NCBI GenBank assembly: GCA_003669255.1
Contig: QWPO01000158.1
Coordinates: 1-9,591, forward strand
DNA: 9,591 nt
Direction of reading: 5' to 3'
Source of the DNA: Planctomycetota bacterium
GTDB lineage: Bacteria; Planctomycetota; Planctomycetia; Pirellulales; UBA1268
Part shown: positions 1 through 6,768 of the stretch, in pieces
How the letters are laid out: each line of letters begins with the position of its first letter
Position numbering within the stretch: the first letter of the stretch is position 1
Notes under the pieces: generated by a model
What the model was told of the DNA's origin: nothing
What the model saw: the letters and a program-made list of their open reading frames with translations, nothing else
The model's database searches: none
Program-made: the position numbers and the translations under genes

Positions 1-1082
1 CTCACACCGCGGGCCGCCGCGCCCGCGCCGCCCTCGAGGATGCCCGCGACCGGAGCCTCGCCCTGCTCGGCGGCCGCTCGGCGGGCAACTCGCGAGACCG
101 GCTGATCTTCACCGGCGGAGCGACCGAGGCGAACCGCCTCGGGATGCTGGGCACGGCGGGCCCTCAGCCGGGCACGGTCGGCATTTCGCCCCGCGATCAC
201 GGCAGCGTGATCGCCGCGGCGGCAGACCTCGCGGCCCGGGGTTGGCGGCTCCAGCACCTACCGCTGGCGGCGGACGGAACAGCAATGGCCGCGGCCGCTG
301 GGCTCGCCGCCGCGGAACCGGGCCGCGTGCTCGTCTCGACAACGCTCGTCTGCGGCCAGACGGGCATCCGCGAGTCGCCCGCTGCTCTGTCCGCAGACGA
401 CATCGGAGGGCGGCTGCTGGTGCACGCTGATGCCACGCAAGCGGCCGCGTGGGACTCCCTCTCGTTCGGCGCCCTGACGGTCACGAGCCTGGCGCTGGCT
501 CCCCATAAGTTTGGCGGTCCTCGGGGGGTCGGTGGCCTGCTTGTCCGCGGCGGTATCGGCGTCGCGCCGCTGACCCCAGGGCCTCAGGAACTCGGGTTGC
601 GGGGCGGTACGGAAGCGGTGGCGCTTGCCGTCGGGTTCGCCGTCGCGTTGGAACTCGCCACCGCGGCCCGGGAAGCGCTTCGGCAGCGGCTCACGGAACT
701 CCGTGACCGGTTCGAGGCGTTGTTCGTCGCCGCAGCCAGGTGCCACGGGCTCGAGGCCGTGGTGGTTGGCAGCGACGCAGACCGTGCACCCTCCATCACC
801 ACCATCGCGGTTCGTGGCTGCGAGCGGCAGACGCTTGTCATGGCCTGTGACCTCGCGGGCGTCAGCCTGGCAACGGGCACGGCGTGCGCGAGCGGATCGA
901 GCGATCCGGCGCCGGCCATCGTCGCGCTCGATCTGCCAGCCTGGGTGCCGCAGGCCGCCATTCGCGCGAGTCTTGGCCCCTCGACCACGCCCGCCGACGT
1001 GGCCGAAGCTGTCCGCAGAATCGACGGCGTGTTTCGCGGGATTGCAGCGGCGGGGCTTCACGCTCCGTCGGACGCCGGATAG
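1..1082 (+). CDS. Cysteine desulfurase-like class V aminotransferase, 5' end outside the window
   Basis: A PLP-dependent enzyme of the NifS/IscS type, a family that removes sulfur from L-cysteine as an enzyme persulfide for Fe-S clusters and tRNA thiolation. The frame is open from base 3 with no start, so the N-terminus is outside. Visible in order: GGATEAN (PLP phosphate region), the DHGSV histidine (codon 198-200) matching the IscS TEHKAV site, HADATQ (PLP-ring Asp and Gln), APHKFGGP with the Schiff-base lysine (codon 507-509), LRGGTEAV, and TACASGS with the persulfide cysteine (codon 885-887), then IRASLG near the end. Odd: the usual NNE(I/T)G segment reads CGQTG, so the Asn and Glu are lost. 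No partner such as IscU is visible, so the exact sulfur acceptor is unknown. The family is secure; IscS, NifS or a specialised paralogue cannot be separated here. Confidence 0.9.
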   Translation, partial: HTAGRRARAALEDARDRSLALLGGRSAGNSRDRLIFTGGATEANRLGMLGTAGPQPGTVGISPRDHGSVIAAAADLAARGWRLQHLPLAADGTAMAAAAGLAAAEPGRVLVSTTLVCGQTGIRESPAALSADDIGGRLLVHADATQAAAWDSLSFGALTVTSLALAPHKFGGPRGVGGLLVRGGIGVAPLTPGPQELGLRGGTEAVALAVGFAVALELATAAREALRQRLTELRDRFEALFVAAARCHGLEAVVVGSDADRAPSITTIAVRGCERQTLVMACDLAGVSLATGTACASGSSDPAPAIVALDLPAWVPQAAIRASLGPSTTPADVAEAVRRIDGVFRGIAAAGLHAPSDAG

Positions 1083-1137
1083 CCTGCGGCTGGGATAAGC
1101 GTGGCACGGATGCCGCCGACTGGGCTCCGGGTGACGC

Positions 1138-1142
1138 AGGGG
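1138..1142 (+). promoter_or_regulatory. Ribosome binding site deciding the DnaA-homologue start
   Basis: AGGGG lies 6 nt before ATG 1149. The upstream alternative, GTG 1101, has only a weak GGGATAAGC before it, and the 16 extra residues it would add match nothing recognisable. Confidence 0.5.
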
Positions 1143-1148
1143 TTTTCG

Positions 1149-2018
1149 ATGCCGGCTTCCCGTCGCGATTATCGGCCGCACGACCGCACCACCTTCCCGA
1201 CGTGGGCAAGGTTGCTGCGAGAAGCGTTTTCGTTGCTCGTCCAGCCAACCACGACGGCAAACGACCTTCCGCCGGCGGTGACGCTGGTGTCCGCGGTCGA
1301 CCTGACGGCCCTGCTCAACGATCTCGAGGCGTTTGGTACGGCGTCGTCCGTGGCCGTTCGGCGATTCACCGGCCCTGAACTCGGCCGCGTCATCGAAGAC
1401 CACACCCCCGGCATCCTGCGTGACAATGCCTCCCTGCGACTGGTCATCATCGAACGCATCGATCAGGTAGGTGAAAACGAGTGGCAGCAGTCCGCCGCCG
1501 CACTTCTCGATGATCTCGCCCGCCAAGGCGTATCGACCTGCGCGACGGTCGGGAGGTCACCTCTCGCGGATGGCCTTGATCCGGCACTCCGATCACGGCT
1601 GACAGCGGGCCTTGTGATCCATGTCCCGAGCCGAATCCATGTCCCGGGCCGACCGGCCGAGACCGCGACTGAGGTGCGGACTACAGGGTCATTGGCTCGG
1701 ATCATCCGCACCACAGCCCGCTGCCATGGTCTGCCGGCCGCGTCGCTCGCCGGGAGCGGTCGCTGCCATGGGGTCGTGCAGGCACGTAATCTGGCGATGT
1801 ACCTGGCCCGTCACCTCACTGGAAGCAGCTTCGGGGCGATCGGCACAGCGTTCGGTGGTCGCGACCACACCACCGTGATGCGCGGCGTGCGGGCAGTCGA
1901 GATGCGGATGACGACAGATGCCACGTTTGCGGCCGACGTTGAACAGTTACTGGCCGATTCCAAACACCACCGGCGTTCGAGTTCCGTTGGGCGATCGCGG
2001 CGGCGGGTGGGCGGATGA
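1149..2018 (+). CDS. DnaA homologue with degenerate AAA+ domain and intact DNA-binding domain IV
   Basis: A 289-aa protein, far shorter than typical DnaA (about 440-500 aa). Residues 181-268 match domain IV, the DnaA-box-binding helix-turn-helix, including IGTAFGGRDHTTV (GGRDHTT at 236-242) and the basic-loop arginine of SGRCHG. Upstream is a shrunken AAA+ remnant. The Walker A position (PPAVTLVSAVDLTALL, about 41-56) has no GxxGxGKT, and the Walker B position (LRLVIIERID, 96-105) has no acidic pair. A sensor-I/box-VII-like stretch remains (LDPALRSRL, 143-151). The lid with sensor II is absent, replaced by a short linker carrying a tandem IHVPSR/IHVPGR repeat. Domains I and II are missing. 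ATG 1149 is preferred over GTG 1101 because AGGGG lies 6 nt upstream. Its place before dnaN suggests an initiator or origin-binding role, but ATP binding looks impossible. Homology is firm; function is inferred. Confidence 0.85.
   Translation: MPASRRDYRPHDRTTFPTWARLLREAFSLLVQPTTTANDLPPAVTLVSAVDLTALLNDLEAFGTASSVAVRRFTGPELGRVIEDHTPGILRDNASLRLVIIERIDQVGENEWQQSAAALLDDLARQGVSTCATVGRSPLADGLDPALRSRLTAGLVIHVPSRIHVPGRPAETATEVRTTGSLARIIRTTARCHGLPAASLAGSGRCHGVVQARNLAMYLARHLTGSSFGAIGTAFGGRDHTTVMRGVRAVEMRMTTDATFAADVEQLLADSKHHRRSSSVGRSRRRVGG
1617..1652 (+). repeat. Tandem 18-bp duplication inside the DnaA-homologue gene
   Basis: Two adjacent 18-nt units, 1617-1634 and 1635-1652, differ at one base (ATCCATGTCCCGAGCCGA against ATCCATGTCCCGGGCCGA). 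They encode IHVPSR followed by IHVPGR. The duplication is in frame and lies between the AAA+ remnant and domain IV, where the lid subdomain would be in a normal DnaA. Confidence 0.9.
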
Positions 2019-2179
2019 GCCTCGCCAGTCAGATGTCGGCATGATGTTGGTTGGTGCACTGCGCCGTGGCGATCGCCCAGCCGACGATTCGGACGACCGA
2101 CCGCGAACGAGAAACCCTCGTCTGACTTCACGTCGATCAGCATCAAGTTCGGCCCATATCCGTCAGCATCTCAACGGTG

Positions 2180-2188
2180 TTCTCCACA
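2180..2188 (+). promoter_or_regulatory. DnaA-box-like site TTCTCCACA
   Basis: Eight of nine bases match the consensus TTATCCACA. It sits in the candidate origin and has the same orientation as the second site at 2213. Confidence 0.4.
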
Positions 2189-2212
2189 CTGATCCGACAG
2201 AGTCTCGACGAG

Positions 2213-2221
2213 TTATGCACC
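2213..2221 (+). promoter_or_regulatory. DnaA-box-like site TTATGCACC
   Basis: Eight of nine bases match the relaxed consensus TTATNCACA (seven of nine against TTATCCACA). It starts 33 bp after the start of the first site, roughly three helical turns, so both would face the same side of the DNA. Confidence 0.4.
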
Positions 2222-2330
2222 GCTGCAGAACTGGTCTCCATGACACCAAACTCGCCCAATTGGTGATCATTCGCTTGGGGACAGGCCGTGATCCCGAGCG
2301 TCGTTTCTCACGTCCTTGGGAGCCCCCTTC

Positions 2331-2400
2331 CTAATACTCCTTTCTTCCTGCTTACGATTCTCTCTTTCAAAGAAAAAGAAAAACAGAAATCAAGCCATTT
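2331..2400. other. AT-rich, strand-asymmetric tract (possible DNA unwinding element)
   Basis: 47 of 70 bases are A or T, in a window that is otherwise strongly GC-rich. The left half is pyrimidine-rich on the plus strand (2337-2368) and the right half is purine-rich (2369-2390). Together they form a quasi-palindrome centred on C2368, with CTTT/AAAG at its core. This fits a duplex-unwinding element or cruciform-prone site. A promoter region for dnaN is an alternative or additional role. Confidence 0.5.
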
Positions 2401-2518
2401 GCCCGGGAGGTTCGTGGCGCACGGGAGGCATGGCGACCCGTTTCGAAGCATGATTTTTCGGGTACAGTAAGGGGCCTCTCCGAACGCCTTCGACCGGCCC
2501 CGAGGACTCTTTCCGACG

Positions 2519-3631
2519 ATGAAGATCCGCTGTCCCAAGGAGTCGCTGCTCGCCGCCCTGCAGAGCGCGTCGGCGGTGGTGCCGTCCCGGTCACCCAAGC
2601 CCGTGCTCACGAATGTGAAGGTCGAGGCGACTCGCGATGCGGTGGTTGTCATGGCCACCGATCTCGAGGTTGGTATTCGAATCGAACTCGAGGGCGTGGA
2701 AACAGTCGCCCCAGGCGCTGTGCTCCTGCCGAGCGGACGGCTGACGGCGATCGTTCGCGAGAGCCCGGCGGGTACCGTATTCGACATCCACTGCGATGGA
2801 ACGGCTGCCCTCGTCAAGGCGCCGCGGAGCGAGTTCCGTCTCCCCGCAGAGGATCCGCTGGAGTTTCCAGCGGTGGCAACCTTCCCTGCCGGTGGCTGTG
2901 TGGAACTGGCGACGCCCCTGGTTCGCGAGCTCGTTCGGCGGACGGTGTTTGCCACCGATAGCGAGTCGAGTCGCTACGCACTTGGCGGCGTGCTCATCGA
3001 GATGACACCCGCCGCCGTCATCGCCGTCGGCACCGACGGCCGACGGCTGGCGCGGATGCAAGGGCCGGCGGAGAACAGGGAAGGGGGAATTGGAGAGGCC
3101 CAGCCCATCGTGCCCGCCCGGGCCATGCAACTCGTGGAGCGGTGCCTCGGGGGGGCCGACCAGCCAGTACACCTTGCCGTGCGGGGCAACGAGATTCTGG
3201 TGAAGACCGGCGGCACGACGATTTCAGCGCGGCTGGTCGATGGTCGGTTTCCAAGGTGGCGGGATGTGTTTCCCGATCGGCCCGATGCCATGCGGGTGCA
3301 ACTCGTCGCAGGTCCGCTGCTGGCTGCGGTCCGTCAGGCGGCGATCGTCACCAGCGAACAGTCGAAGGGGGTCGATTTCTCGTTCGAGCCCGGGCAACTC
3401 GTGCTGACCGGCCGATCTGCCGAGAGCGGCGAGAGCAGGGTGGAACTGCCGATCGACCATTCCGGGGCGACCGTGCGGATCAAACTCGACCCGCGATTCA
3501 TGTCGGACTTCCTCCGCGTGCTCGATCCCGGCGCCGCGGTGACAGTGGAACTAACCGACGCCCAGAGTGCCTGCGTCTGCACGACCGAAGACGGCTACGG
3601 CTATGTGATCATGCCGCTGGCCGCGGACTGA
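2519..3631 (+). CDS. dnaN: DNA polymerase III beta subunit (sliding clamp)
   Basis: The ring-shaped dimer that encircles DNA and tethers polymerase III and other clamp-binding proteins at the fork. The 370-aa product has the usual family length (about 365-380) and three-domain organisation. Recognisable parts are the MKIRCPKESLLAALQ start, LTNVKVEA, MATDLEVGIRIE, RSEFRLPAEDPLEFP, the domain-2 stretch RYALGGVLIE with AVGTDGRRLA, DGRFPRWRDVFPD, and the C-terminal YGYVIMPLAAD, equivalent to the E. coli YVVMPMRL end. ATG 2519 is supported by GAGGA at 2502-2506, a somewhat long 12-nt spacing. It heads an apparent operon with dciA (23-nt gap) and gyrB. The candidate origin lies directly upstream. 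No oddities were seen. Confidence 0.97.
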   Translation: MKIRCPKESLLAALQSASAVVPSRSPKPVLTNVKVEATRDAVVVMATDLEVGIRIELEGVETVAPGAVLLPSGRLTAIVRESPAGTVFDIHCDGTAALVKAPRSEFRLPAEDPLEFPAVATFPAGGCVELATPLVRELVRRTVFATDSESSRYALGGVLIEMTPAAVIAVGTDGRRLARMQGPAENREGGIGEAQPIVPARAMQLVERCLGGADQPVHLAVRGNEILVKTGGTTISARLVDGRFPRWRDVFPDRPDAMRVQLVAGPLLAAVRQAAIVTSEQSKGVDFSFEPGQLVLTGRSAESGESRVELPIDHSGATVRIKLDPRFMSDFLRVLDPGAAVTVELTDAQSACVCTTEDGYGYVIMPLAAD

Positions 3632-3654
3632 CCGAACCTGTGGCCAGCACGATC

Positions 3655-3987
3655 ATGAAACGCCGCTCGCAGACATCCTCCGATCCGCTCTCGGTCGGCA
3701 GGCTGATGTCGCGGCTCATGGCCCGCACGGGATATGACCGAGAGCAGTCGACGTCGGCGGTCGCGGATGCCTGGCGGGAGGCCGCGCCTCCCGGCTTCCG
3801 AGACGCGTCACAGCCCGGAAACGTCCGCCGCGGTGTCCTCGACGTGTTCGTCAGCCATTCCGCCCACGTGCAGGAACTCGGATTCCACAAGCACTCGATC
3901 GTGGCCCGACTGAAGCAACTCGTCCCCGACGCGGGGATTTCCGATATCCGGTGTCGGCTCCTCGCCGACGGCCAGCGCACGACCTGA
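3655..3987 (+). CDS. dciA: DUF721/DciA family protein, predicted replicative-helicase loader/operator
   Basis: A 110-aa protein matching the DUF721 family, now called DciA, which in other bacteria interacts with the DnaB helicase and is needed for its loading. Visible: an N-terminal helical part (LSVGRLMSRLMARTGY), AVADAWREAAPP with the characteristic tryptophan (W40), a short strand GVLDVFVSHSA (60-70), HVQELGFHKHSIVARLKQLVP (71-91), then ISDIRCRL. The N-terminal extension is short. ATG 3655 was chosen; in-frame GTG 3640 would add five residues, and neither has a convincing ribosome site. It lies 23 nt after dnaN and 41 nt before gyrB, where recF occurs in many bacteria. Co-transcription with the clamp gene fits a replication job. 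Family placement is good; the loader role is by family. Confidence 0.85.
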   Translation: MKRRSQTSSDPLSVGRLMSRLMARTGYDREQSTSAVADAWREAAPPGFRDASQPGNVRRGVLDVFVSHSAHVQELGFHKHSIVARLKQLVPDAGISDIRCRLLADGQRTT

Positions 3988-4016
3988 GCACACCGAACAA
4001 CCTCGATCACGCCGTC

Positions 4017-4021
4017 AGGAG
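4017..4021 (+). promoter_or_regulatory. Ribosome binding site of gyrB
   Basis: AGGAG lies 7 nt before ATG 4029 and fixes that start. The frame is open further upstream to an ATG at 3951, but that stretch overlaps dciA and its translation (MSAPRRRPAHDLS) does not resemble GyrB. Confidence 0.75.
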
Positions 4022-4028
4022 AAACACC

Positions 4029-6509
4029 ATGGCATCAGACCAACCGCAGCAGGACTACACGTCGGCGGACCTCAAGCACCTCTCCGACCGCGAGCACGTC
4101 CGCGAGCGGTTCGGCATGTACATCGGCGACAACACCTCCCGCGGCCTGCACCATCTGGTCTACGAGGTGGTCGACAACTCGATCGACGAGTGCATGGCGG
4201 GGTACGCGAAGCACGTGAGCGTGACGGTCAACGTCGACGGTAGTGTGACCGTCGAGGACGATGGCCGTGGCATCCCCACCGATCGCCACCCCCAGCTCTC
4301 CGAGGAGATGGAGCGGGAGGTCTCGACCCTCGAGGGGGTGATGACGGTCTTGAAGTTCGGCGGCAAGTTTGAGAAGGGGGCCTACCAGACCTCCGGCGGC
4401 CTCCATGGCGTCGGCGTGACGGTGGTCAACTTCCTCTCCGAATGGTGCGAGGTGGAGGTCTCCCGTGAGGGCCACGTCTGGCAGCAGGAGTACCAGCGGG
4501 GCGAACCGACCGGTCCAGTTCGCAAGATGGGCACCACCACACGGGCCGGCACGAAGACCACGTTCAAGCCCGACCCGCAGATCTTCCCGCAGACGAAGTT
4601 CTCCTGGGACATCCTTTCCCGACGGCTCCGGGAACTGGCATTCCTCAACTCGGGCGTGCGGATCAGCTTCACCGACGCCGCCAACGGCAACGCTGAGGAG
4701 TACTTCTACGAGCGGGGCGTGGAGGAGTTCGTCGAGCACCTCAACAAGGCGAGTGACGCGATTCATGCCGACGTGATCACGATCAAGGGCTCTGGCGACG
4801 GTGTGAGCTGGGACATCGCGCTGCAATACACGGGTGAATACACGGAGAGCCTTCACAGCTACGTCAACAACATCTCGACCACCGAGGGGGGTACGCACGT
4901 GTCGGGCTTCCGCTCGGCGCTGACGCGGGCGCTCAACGCCTACGGCAAGAAGACCGGCATCTACAAGGACCTGGTGCCGACCGGTGACGACGTCCGAGAG
5001 GGGCTCACGGTCGTGATCAGCGTGCGGGTGCCTCACCCGCAGTTCGAGGGTCAGACGAAGACGAAGCTCGGCAACGGCGAGGTCGAAGGGATCATCAACT
5101 CCGCGGTGGGTGACTTCCTCTCGAAATACCTCGAGGAGAATCCCAAGAGTGCCAAGGCGATCGTCCAGAAGGGCGTGCTGGCCGCCGAGGCCCGCGAGGC
5201 CGCGAAGAAGGCGAAGCAACTGCTCCGCGAGCGGAAGGGGGCCCTCTCAGGTGGCGGCCTGCCGGGCAAGCTCCGCGACTGCACCAGCCGCGACATGGAG
5301 CGGTGCGAGCTCTACCTCGTCGAGGGCGACAGCGCCGGAGGGTCGGCGGAGGGCGGTCGGCATCGCGAGTATCAGGCGATCCTGCCGCTGCGAGGCAAGA
5401 TCATCAACGCCTACAAGAGCCGCGAAGACAAGGTGCTTGCCAACGAGGAGGTCCGGAGCGTGATCTCGGCGATCGGCGCCGGCATCGGCGACGAGGCCGA
5501 CCTGTCCAAGCGGCGCTACGACAAGATCGTGATCATGACCGACGCCGACGTGGATGGCTCGCACATCCGCACGCTGCTGCTCACGTTTTTCTATCGGCAG
5601 ATGTACCGGCTGGTGGCCGAGGGCCACGTCTATGTCGCCCAGCCGCCCCTGTTCCGCGTCCGGTCGAAGAAGCACGTCTACTACGTGCAGACGGAGGAGG
5701 AGATGAAGACGCAGCTCCTCGACCAGGGCCTGGGGGAGGGCGTGTTTCTGCCGGGTGGCGGCCGCGAGATTTCCGGAGACGAGATGCAGAAACTCTGCCG
5801 CACGCTCGCCGGCCTCGAGGACGCGCTCGTCGCGCTCGAGAAGCGGGGCGTCAGCCTCCGCGACCATGCCGCCCGCCGCGACTCGAAGACGGGCAAGCTG
5901 CCCATGTACCACGTCTACTACGGGATTGAGGAGAAGTGGTTTACCAGCCGCGACGACTTCGAGGCCTTCGTCAAAGGCAAGGAGAAGGCGGCTGGTGGCG
6001 AACTGGCCGTGGGCCGTGTCGAGGAGGCGCAGGCTGTCGGTGACACGACCCCCGGCACGGCGCCTGGTACCGGCGACGACCAACTCGTGGTCGTCGACCT
6101 GCACGAGGTGCGGAGCATCAACGCCGGGCTCAAGGAGCTCGAGGCGATGGGCTTTGGCATCGAGTCGCTCCTGCCGCAGGACCGCACAGGCAGCGAGGAT
6201 TCCCGCTACACGCTCCGCCGAGGCGAGAACGAGATCGGCCTTGAAGACCTGCGAGGGCTGCTCACCGCCGTGCGGCGGGCGGGGGAGAAGGGCCTGTCGA
6301 TCACCCGCTTCAAGGGTCTCGGCGAAATGAATGCGGAGGAGCTCCGCGACACGACGCTCGACCCGGCCAATCGCACGCTCCTGCGGGTCACGATGACCGA
6401 CGCCGCTGCGGCTGACGACCTGTTCCGCGTGTTGATGGGCGAGAAGGTCGAGCCTCGCCGCGACTTCATCGAAAAGCACGCCCTCGACGTCAAGAACCTC
6501 GACGTCTGA
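4029..6509 (+). CDS. gyrB: DNA gyrase subunit B
   Basis: The ATPase subunit of DNA gyrase, which with GyrA introduces negative supercoils ahead of the fork. The 826-aa product starts at ATG 4029. The GHKL ATPase domain shows YIGDNTSRGLHHLVYEVVDN (31-50, catalytic Glu E46, Mg-binding Asn N50), EDDGRGIP (76-83) and GGLHGVG (123-129). The TOPRIM domain has EGDSAGG (432-438) and DADVDG (505-510). QPPLFRV (538-544) and RFKGLGEMN (760-768) mark the C-terminal part, and the end is RRDFIEKHALDVKNLDV. The roughly 200 residues between the last two motifs exceed the compact 640-aa form and indicate an inserted domain; E. coli GyrB also has one there. It contains a low-complexity TTPGTAPGTG linker. ParE is an alternative, but the context and length favour GyrB. 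gyrA is not adjacent. Confidence 0.96.
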   Translation: MASDQPQQDYTSADLKHLSDREHVRERFGMYIGDNTSRGLHHLVYEVVDNSIDECMAGYAKHVSVTVNVDGSVTVEDDGRGIPTDRHPQLSEEMEREVSTLEGVMTVLKFGGKFEKGAYQTSGGLHGVGVTVVNFLSEWCEVEVSREGHVWQQEYQRGEPTGPVRKMGTTTRAGTKTTFKPDPQIFPQTKFSWDILSRRLRELAFLNSGVRISFTDAANGNAEEYFYERGVEEFVEHLNKASDAIHADVITIKGSGDGVSWDIALQYTGEYTESLHSYVNNISTTEGGTHVSGFRSALTRALNAYGKKTGIYKDLVPTGDDVREGLTVVISVRVPHPQFEGQTKTKLGNGEVEGIINSAVGDFLSKYLEENPKSAKAIVQKGVLAAEAREAAKKAKQLLRERKGALSGGGLPGKLRDCTSRDMERCELYLVEGDSAGGSAEGGRHREYQAILPLRGKIINAYKSREDKVLANEEVRSVISAIGAGIGDEADLSKRRYDKIVIMTDADVDGSHIRTLLLTFFYRQMYRLVAEGHVYVAQPPLFRVRSKKHVYYVQTEEEMKTQLLDQGLGEGVFLPGGGREISGDEMQKLCRTLAGLEDALVALEKRGVSLRDHAARRDSKTGKLPMYHVYYGIEEKWFTSRDDFEAFVKGKEKAAGGELAVGRVEEAQAVGDTTPGTAPGTGDDQLVVVDLHEVRSINAGLKELEAMGFGIESLLPQDRTGSEDSRYTLRRGENEIGLEDLRGLLTAVRRAGEKGLSITRFKGLGEMNAEELRDTTLDPANRTLLRVTMTDAAAADDLFRVLMGEKVEPRRDFIEKHALDVKNLDV

Positions 6510-6597
6510 GCGTGGAGGGCTAGGGCCGGGTTGGCGATGCGCCGCAGCAGGCCTGCGACGGAATCGCACCCGATCCCACGGCGAACCGCGAAAGACA

Positions 6598-6616
6598 CAC
6601 AGGTTGCCAATCTGTG
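6598..6616. repeat. 19-bp quasi-palindrome
   Basis: CACAGGTTGCCAATCTGTG is an inverted repeat around a central C at 6607. Nine positions pair on each side, one of them G·T. It could be a protein-binding site or part of a repeat family. Its role is unknown. Confidence 0.6.
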
Positions 6617-6627
6617 CTACGAGAGGC

Positions 6628-6768
6628 CGCGCGGGGCTGCCCGTGCCCGAGAGCCAGGTAGTGGGAGCAAGCGAAGCCATCGATGGCGAAGCGCAGCGGA
6701 CACGCAGTGAACGGAGGCCCGGAGGGCCGCCGTGAACGTCCGGCGACGGGCATGGGCAGCCCCGAGCG
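6628..6768. repeat. 141-bp element closed by a 22-position inverted repeat
   Basis: Arms 6628-6649 and 6747-6768 pair over 22 positions with a single mismatch (6631/6765) and one G·U (6643/6753). The core is GGGGCTGCCCGTGCCCG against CGGGCATGGGCAGCCCC. The enclosed 97 nt hold the palindrome GCCATCGATGGC (6676-6687), the hairpin GGCCC-GGA-GGGCC (6716-6728), GCGAAG twice (6671, 6686) and GTGAACG twice (6707, 6732). It may be a branched RNA, a MITE-like element with terminal inverted repeats, or a dispersed palindromic repeat. No target-site duplication was found. Confidence 0.7.

Larger units (their letters stand above)
2019..2518. other. Gene-free 500-bp stretch, candidate replication origin (oriC)
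   Basis: No credible gene was found between the DnaA homologue and dnaN, the commonest oriC position in bacteria. It contains TTCTCCACA (2180-2188, one mismatch to TTATCCACA) and TTATGCACC (2213-2221, one mismatch to TTATNCACA) in the same orientation. About 110 bp downstream is an AT-rich tract (2331-2400, 47 of 70 bases A or T) that could serve as the unwinding element. Two imperfect boxes are weak by comparison with well-studied origins. The origin call therefore rests on position, the AT tract and the boxes taken together, and it is inference. The dnaN promoter must also lie here. Confidence 0.5.

Noticed and set aside
258..1526. Long minus-strand open frame of 422 codons
   Set aside because: It overlaps the desulfurase and DnaA-homologue genes, is rich in Arg, Gly and Pro, matches no family and is the usual opposite-strand shadow of GC-rich coding DNA.
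2440..2468. Sigma-70 promoter for dnaN (TACAGT as -10)
   Set aside because: The -10 matches four of six bases but the -35 at proper spacing matches only three, so it cannot be supported from sequence alone.
3142..3654. Upstream open extension of the dciA frame through dnaN
   Set aside because: It lies inside dnaN in another frame with Arg-rich shadow composition; DciA similarity starts after 3655.
3951..4028. Upstream extension of gyrB to an ATG at 3951
   Set aside because: It overlaps dciA, has no GyrB similarity, and ATG 4029 has a good ribosome site.
5247..6680. Long minus-strand open frame of 477 codons opposite gyrB
   Set aside because: It mirrors a well-established gyrB reading frame and shows no recognisable domain.
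6520..6753. Minus-strand open frame in the gyrB-distal spacer
   Set aside because: The translation is dictated by inverted repeats and shows no protein-like pattern.
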